Program-made: the position numbers and the translations under genes
The notes under the pieces: model-generated
The model's database searches: none
Told to the model about the DNA's origin: nothing
Seen by the model: only the letters and a program-made list of their open reading frames with translations
NCBI RefSeq assembly: GCF_900290195.1
Contig: NZ_OLMF01000004.1
Location: forward strand, 1,888,114 to 1,952,113
From: Anaerococcus marasmi
GTDB taxonomy: Bacteria > Bacillota > Clostridia > Tissierellales > Peptoniphilaceae
Reading direction: 5' to 3'
DNA length: 64,000 nucleotides
Part shown: positions 59,701 through 64,000 of the stretch, piece after piece
Position numbering within the stretch: the first letter of the stretch is position 1
How the letters are laid out: every line of letters begins with the position of its first letter

Positions 59701-62700
59701 AAGCGTGGGATAAAGAAACTGCAAAAATCAATGGAGCAGACGAACACGTAACAGGAACATGGAAATTCACAAAAGATGAAGAACCAAAACCAACAGAATA
59801 CAAAGTAGACTACGAATTCCAACCATCAAAAGAAAAAGGAACACCAAGTGAATTACCACAAGGAGTATTAGATCAACTACCAGAAAAAGTAGAAAATCTA
59901 GAAGATGGTAAATCAGTTCCATCACCAACAGAATTCACTCCAGTAAAAGACGAAGTGAACAAAGGAACATGGACATTTGAAGCGTGGGATAAAGAAACTG
60001 CAACAATCAAAGGAGCAGACGAACACGTAACAGGAACATGGAAATTCACAAAAGATGAAGAACCAAAACCAACAGAATACAAAGTAGACTACGAATTCCA
60101 ACCATCAAAAGAAAAAGGAACACCAAGTGAATTACCACAAGGAGTATTAGATCAACTACCAGAAAAAGTAGAAAATCTAGAAGATGGTAAATCAGTTCCA
60201 TCACCAAAAGAATTCACTCCAGTAAAAGACGAAGTGAACAAAGGAACATGGACATTTGAAGCGTGGGATAAAGAAACTGCAACAATCAAAGGAGCAGACG
60301 AACACGTAACAGGAACATGGAAATTCACAAAAGATGAAGAACCAAAACCAACAGAATACAAAGTAGACTACGAATTCCAACCATCAAAAGAAAAAGGAAC
60401 ACCAAGTGAATTACCACAAGGAGTATTAGATCAACTACCAGAAAAAGTAGAAAATCTAGAAGATGGTAAATCAGTTCCATCACCAAAAGAATTCACTCCA
60501 GTAAAAGACGAAGTGAACAAAGGAACATGGACATTTGAAGCGTGGGATAAAGAAACTGCAACAATCAAAGGAGCAGACGAACACGTAACAGGAACATGGA
60601 AATTCACAAAAGATGAAGAACCAAAACCAACAGAATACAAAGTAGACTACGAATTCAAACCATCAGACGCAGAAGGAACACCAAAAATACTACCAAAAGG
60701 AGTAACAGATCAACTTCCAGAAGCTAAAGAAAAATTAGCAGATGGTACAGAAATTCCATCACCAAAAGAGTTTACATCAGTAAAAGACGAAATAAACAAA
60801 GGAACATGGACATTTGAAGCGTGGGATAAAGAAACTGCAACAATCAAAGGAGCAGACGAACACGTAACAGGAACATGGGTATTCACAAAAGATGAAGAAC
60901 CACAACCAACAGAATACAAAGTAACTCACGAATTCAAATCAGGTACACCAGGCGAAGAATTACCAAACGAAGTCAAAATTCTATTACCAACTGATCAAGA
61001 AGGTAAAAAAGATGGAGAAAAAGTAACCCCAACTCAACCAGCAAAAACAGAAGTAGCTGTAGAAGGTGGAAAATGGGTATTCCAAAACTACGATAAAACA
61101 GATGCAACAATAGATAAAGCAGATGAACACTTCGTAGGAACATGGGTATTTGAAGAAGACAAAACTCCAGATCCAGCAAAAGAATACAAAGTAACTCACG
61201 AATTCAAATCAGGAACAGCTGGAAAAGAATTACCAGACGAAGTAAAAGCACTATTGCCAGAAAACCAAACAGGAAAAATAGATGGCAACACAGTCGTACC
61301 AACAGAACCAGAACAAAAAGAAGTAACAACATCAGAAGGAACATGGACATTCAAAGGCTACGACAGATCAAATGCAACAATCGATGGTAAAGACGAACAC
61401 TTTGTAGGAACATGGGAATTCACACCAAAAGATGAACCTAAACCAGAAACAGGAAGTGTATACGTAAAATACGTAACAGAAGACGGAAAAGAACTAGAAC
61501 CTGAAAGTGGAGTACTAGTAAACGCAGAAGTTGGAACAAAATATACAACAGAACAAAAAACATTTGAAGGCTACGAATTCGTAAGAATGGATGAAAATTC
61601 AGACCCAGCAAATGGAGAAGTTAAAAAAGACGACCAACACGTAATCTACGTATACAAACCAGTAAAACAAAAAGAATACAAAGTAACTCACGAATTCAAA
61701 TCAGGTACACCAGACAAAGAGTTACCAGAAGAAGTTAAAAAACTAACACCAGCTGACAAAGGCGGTAATAAAGACGGAAGCACAGTAGGCCCAACCCAAC
61801 CAAAAGAAACAACAGTAGCAGTAAGTGATGGTACATGGGAATTTAAAGGCTATAATAGAGAACAAGCCGTAATATCAGGAAAAGACGAAAACTTCGTAGG
61901 AACATGGGAATTTACTCCAAAAGCAAAAGAATACAAAGTAGACTACGAATTCAAACCATCAGACGCAGAAGGAACACCAGAAACACTTCCAAAAGGAGTA
62001 TTAGATCAACTTCCAACTGCAAAAGAAAAACTAGCAGATGGTACAGAAGTTCCATCACCAAAAGAATTCACATCAGTAAAAGACGAAGTGAACAAAGGAA
62101 CATGGACATTTGAAGCGTGGGATAAAGAAACTGCAAAAATCGATGGAGCAGATGAACACGTAATAGGAACATGGGTATTCACAAAAGATGAAGAACCACA
62201 ACCAAAAGAATACAAAGTAACCCACGAATTCAAATCAGGAACAACTGGAAAAGAATTACCAGAAGAAGTTAACAAACTAAGACCAGCTGACCAAGAAGGT
62301 AAAAAAGACGGAGAAAAAGTAACTCCAACTCAACCAGAAAAAACAGAAGTACCTGTAGAAGGTGGAAAATGGGTATTCAAAAACTACGATAAAACAGATA
62401 AAACAATAGATAAAGCAGATGAAAACTTCGTAGGAACATGGGTATTTGAAGAAAATAAAACTCCAGACCCAGAAACTGATAAAGGTAATGTTTATGTTGA
62501 GTATGTAGCAGAAGACGGAACTGTTTTAGATAAACAATCAGTAGTTAAAGAAAATGCTCCAGTAGGAGACCATTATACAACAGAACAAAAAACATTTGAT
62601 GGATATGAATTTGCAAGAATGGCAGATGGTTCTGCGCCAGCAAATGGAGAAGTTCAAAAAGGCGACCAACACGTAACATACGTATACAAGAAGATAGATA

Positions 62701-64000
62701 ATCCTGTAGAGGAAAAGGGAAATGTCTATGTAAGATATATAACTGAAGATGGAACTGTTCTTGAAGATTACACTGCTGTAAAGGAAGATGCTCCTGTAGG
62801 AGAGAACTACACAACAGAACAAAAAACATTTGAAGGATATATATTTGCGAAAATAGCAGATGATTCTGCAAATGCTAATGGTAATGTAGTTAATGGTGAC
62901 TTGTATGTAACCTATGTATACAAACCAGTTAAGACTCCTGAAGTTGACCCAGAAGGTGAGAAAGGTAATGTATACGTTAAATACGTAACAGTTGATGGAG
63001 AAACTTTAGGAAATGATGTAGTTAAAGAAAATGCTCCGATTGGAGAAGCTTATACAACAGAACAAAAAACATTTGACGGATACGAATTTGTAAGAATGGG
63101 CGATGGATCTGCTGACGCTAATGGCAATGTTCAAGAAGGCGATCAATACGTAACTTATGTTTATAAGCCAATAGAAATTCCTCAAGAAAAGACTGGCAAT
63201 GTCTATGTAAAATATGTGGACGAAGATGGAAATGTTATCGAAGAAGAAACAGCAGTTAAGACAGATGCTAAAGTTGGCGAAATTTACAATACAACACAAA
63301 AAGATTTCGAAGACTATGAATTTGTAAAAATGGCTGATGGCTCTGCTGATGCTAATGGTAATGTAGTTGAGGGAGACCTTCACGTAGTTTATGTCTACAG
63401 AAAGAAATCAACTCCTACTCCAGAAGTAGTAACAGAATTTGTCGATGAAAATGGTAAGACTATTGCTCCTAAGGAAAATGGTACAAAACCTAACAAAGAC
63501 ATCGAAGGATATGAATTTGTAAAAACTGAAAAAGATGAAAAAGGTAATACAAAACATATTTACAAGAAGAAAACTACCCCTACTCCAGAAGTAGTAACAG
63601 AATTTGTCGATGAAGAAGGAAATACTATTTCTCCTAAGGAAGATGGTAAACAACCTAAGAAAGATATTAAAGGATATGAATTTGTAAGAACCGAAACTGA
63701 TGAAAAAGGTAATACAAAACACATCTACAAGAAGAAAACTACTACACCTACTAAAGATGTAGTAACAGAATACGTCGATGAAAAAGGAAATACTATTTCT
63801 CCTAAGGAAGATGGTAAACAACCTAAGAAAGATATTAAAGGATATGAATTTGTAAGAACCGAAACTGATGAAAAAGGTAATACAAAACATATTTACAAGA
63901 AGAAAACTACTACACCTACTCCAGAAGTAGTAACAGAATACGTCGATGAAAAAGGAAATACTATTTCTCCTAAGGAAAATGGTAAACAACCTAAGAAAGA
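56718..64000 (+). CDS. Giant SHIRT/MucBP-repeat surface adhesin, 3' end outside the window
   Basis: The frame stays open from the ATG at 56718 (AAAGGAGGG in front) to the window edge: 2427 codons with no stop. The Sec signal is a plain one, without YSIRK (FTLLLSASALSMALMLPG, cleavage near SYA). Residues about 32-354 form a globular head. An SdrD-type B domain with a calcium-loop motif DGNKDGIQDPTE spans 355-475. Fifteen SHIRT-like domains follow (EYKV...G.W.F..WD/YD...GTW.F) from 476 to about 1921, with one MucBP-like domain (YVKYVTEDGKEL) inserted after the twelfth. Four MucBP-like domains and four short VVTE(F/Y)VDE-GYEFV repeats come next. The anchor must lie beyond the window. The ligand is unknown. 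Confidence 0.88.
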   Translation, partial: MNCKKKFTLLLSASALSMALMLPGSDTSYAVSGNDFDVNTGWTMSDDITTEFTVKNANRAFSTGKASIDDIGVTATFVKQADRNDGASYLSANGNNQAAYGATAGMFYGNPDPGSIPALGMNTQPSNGVGGPLGSWQKYNSDGEYEVGSVTFKFDRKVTDPILDLSGLGGYVSRVGSYLSNGRMILVGLGSFNSTNLHLATEGITLENVASNSNLTVDNNIIQVKDRNTYTRAVVDNDGYNWIRFQDGYGRQYNVNSPSLVPAGTGSVKLKGTFDEVTFKLYHQATPYSKFPKAQYNTHDAYFANQIGGDPANGDGINGMNVINTESVHIGGQWFKGDQNWDLFRASLRLQKPSSIGDKVWLDGNKDGIQDPTEKPAAGVTVRLLDKDGNPVKDFNGNPVEDQVTDPEGNYKFENLAAGDYIVEIVPKDGQKLTIKGDGTNVEVDSDFDSKTNKTAPITLEPNKHLTDIDAGLVEDTYKVVYKFEPSDDGVTPKELPEEVKKQLPKPVEEKADGETVDSPKADTFKDVETDEGTWSFEKWDNDSVTIDKDTIGEDRTEEVTGYWKFTPKAKEYKVTHEFKSGTPDKELPEEVKKLTPADKGGNEDGSTVGPTQPEQTTVEVSDGTWEFKGYDKNQATITGKDENFVGTWEFTPKEYKVDYEFKPSDAAGTPDKLPEGVLKQVPEEKGKLKDGTEVPSPKEFTPVKDEVNKGTWTFEAWDKETATIDKADEHVTGTWKFTKDEEPKPTEYKVDYEFQPSKEKGTPSELPQGVLDQLPEKVENLEDGKSVPSPTNFTEVKDEVNKGTWTFEAWDKETAKINGADEYVTGTWKFTKDEEPKPTEYKVDYEFQPSKEKGTPSELPQGVLDQLPEKVENLEDGKSVPSPKEFTPVKDEVNKGTWTFEAWDKETAKINGADEHVTGTWKFTKDEEPKPTEYKVDYEFQPSKEKGTPSELPQGVLDQLPEKVENLEDGKSVPSPKEFTPVKDEVNKGTWTFEAWDKETAKINGADEHVTGTWKFTKDEEPKPTEYKVDYEFQPSKEKGTPSELPQGVLDQLPEKVENLEDGKSVPSPTEFTPVKDEVNKGTWTFEAWDKETATIKGADEHVTGTWKFTKDEEPKPTEYKVDYEFQPSKEKGTPSELPQGVLDQLPEKVENLEDGKSVPSPKEFTPVKDEVNKGTWTFEAWDKETATIKGADEHVTGTWKFTKDEEPKPTEYKVDYEFQPSKEKGTPSELPQGVLDQLPEKVENLEDGKSVPSPKEFTPVKDEVNKGTWTFEAWDKETATIKGADEHVTGTWKFTKDEEPKPTEYKVDYEFKPSDAEGTPKILPKGVTDQLPEAKEKLADGTEIPSPKEFTSVKDEINKGTWTFEAWDKETATIKGADEHVTGTWVFTKDEEPQPTEYKVTHEFKSGTPGEELPNEVKILLPTDQEGKKDGEKVTPTQPAKTEVAVEGGKWVFQNYDKTDATIDKADEHFVGTWVFEEDKTPDPAKEYKVTHEFKSGTAGKELPDEVKALLPENQTGKIDGNTVVPTEPEQKEVTTSEGTWTFKGYDRSNATIDGKDEHFVGTWEFTPKDEPKPETGSVYVKYVTEDGKELEPESGVLVNAEVGTKYTTEQKTFEGYEFVRMDENSDPANGEVKKDDQHVIYVYKPVKQKEYKVTHEFKSGTPDKELPEEVKKLTPADKGGNKDGSTVGPTQPKETTVAVSDGTWEFKGYNREQAVISGKDENFVGTWEFTPKAKEYKVDYEFKPSDAEGTPETLPKGVLDQLPTAKEKLADGTEVPSPKEFTSVKDEVNKGTWTFEAWDKETAKIDGADEHVIGTWVFTKDEEPQPKEYKVTHEFKSGTTGKELPEEVNKLRPADQEGKKDGEKVTPTQPEKTEVPVEGGKWVFKNYDKTDKTIDKADENFVGTWVFEENKTPDPETDKGNVYVEYVAEDGTVLDKQSVVKENAPVGDHYTTEQKTFDGYEFARMADGSAPANGEVQKGDQHVTYVYKKIDNPVEEKGNVYVRYITEDGTVLEDYTAVKEDAPVGENYTTEQKTFEGYIFAKIADDSANANGNVVNGDLYVTYVYKPVKTPEVDPEGEKGNVYVKYVTVDGETLGNDVVKENAPIGEAYTTEQKTFDGYEFVRMGDGSADANGNVQEGDQYVTYVYKPIEIPQEKTGNVYVKYVDEDGNVIEEETAVKTDAKVGEIYNTTQKDFEDYEFVKMADGSADANGNVVEGDLHVVYVYRKKSTPTPEVVTEFVDENGKTIAPKENGTKPNKDIEGYEFVKTEKDEKGNTKHIYKKKTTPTPEVVTEFVDEEGNTISPKEDGKQPKKDIKGYEFVRTETDEKGNTKHIYKKKTTTPTKDVVTEYVDEKGNTISPKEDGKQPKKDIKGYEFVRTETDEKGNTKHIYKKKTTTPTPEVVTEYVDEKGNTISPKENGKQPKK
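58680..60911 (+). repeat. Eight 279-bp tandem SHIRT repeats
   Basis: Units begin at 58680, 58959, 59238, 59517, 59796, 60075, 60354 and 60633, exactly 279 bp (93 residues) apart. The copies starting at 59238 and 59517 look identical, as do those at 60075 and 60354; the first and last are the most diverged. Other SHIRT domains outside this block are 82-95 residues and less alike. Confidence 0.9.
63411..64000 (+). repeat. Short C-terminal coding repeats
   Basis: Four copies of about 56-57 residues containing EVVTE(F/Y)VDE, GYEFV(K/R)T and NTKHIYKKK, the last cut by the window edge. Copies two to four are nearly identical at DNA level. Confidence 0.85.

Overview
The window is low-GC Firmicute DNA, most likely from an anaerobic Gram-positive coccus of the Peptoniphilaceae, with Anaerococcus my best guess. 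The reasons are strong GGAGG-type ribosome sites, consensus sigma-A promoters, a veg gene, mannose-family PTS genes, and very large cell-wall adhesins (a YSIRK-like signal with an NPKTG sorting motif, and SHIRT/MucBP-type repeats). The genus is an inference; no rRNA is present to confirm it.

Layout. 1-8.4 kb holds housekeeping genes: the 3' end of a family II pyrophosphatase, a Nudix hydrolase, a dicarboxylate/amino-acid symporter, a DUF1858 protein, htpG, an M18 aminopeptidase, veg behind two tandem consensus promoters, a PHP phosphoesterase and a DUF3783 protein. 8.5-10.2 kb is a gene-free array of modular palindromic repeats. 10.3-17.9 kb has a small unknown gene, an ABC exporter pair and a 1369-residue YSIRK/NPKTG surface protein. 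18.1-19.6 kb is a second repeat array. 19.6-26.8 kb has a divergent thiamine pyrophosphokinase and a tight run of an AI-2E-family transporter, a papain/C39-like unknown, malQ, glgP and a ZIP transporter, so alpha-glucan breakdown is encoded here. 26.9-27.6 kb is a third repeat array in inverted orientation. 27.7-34.9 kb has a GT8 glycosyltransferase, a CDF transporter, a GNAT enzyme, a 42-residue LDCC-motif protein, tRNA-Ala(GGC), a MATE pump, a pyridoxal-kinase-like enzyme and cardiolipin synthase. 35.0-35.6 kb is repeat debris.

35.7-39.4 kb is a GntR(YtrA)-ABC-permease-dCMP deaminase-HAD operon. 40.0-46.0 kb is a sugar operon: an unknown gene, a GntR/UTRA regulator, two SIS-domain proteins and a complete mannose-type PTS (IIA, IIB, IIC, IID). 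The second SIS protein looks like a fructoselysine-6-phosphate deglycase, so the operon may import and split Amadori products. 46.5-49.2 kb has a HAD phosphatase and a second GntR-ABC-permease module. 49.3-52.7 kb (minus strand) has ddl, murF and a PfkB kinase. 53.0-54.0 kb has a secreted SH3/transglycosylase-like wall protein with a consensus WalR box upstream. 54.4-56.5 kb has an ACT/PFL pair and a cyclophilin. From 56.7 kb to the window end runs a giant adhesin (more than 2427 residues) with 15 SHIRT-like domains, eight of them at an exact 279-bp period, followed by MucBP-like and short repeats. It runs off the window.

The least explained content is the interspersed repeat system. Two different palindromic elements, called here type A (about 160 bp) and type B (about 87 bp), alternate A-B-A-B in a constant orientation within each array. 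Further structured modules are nested inside them at fixed positions. Copies occur at five places in this window and encode no plausible protein.
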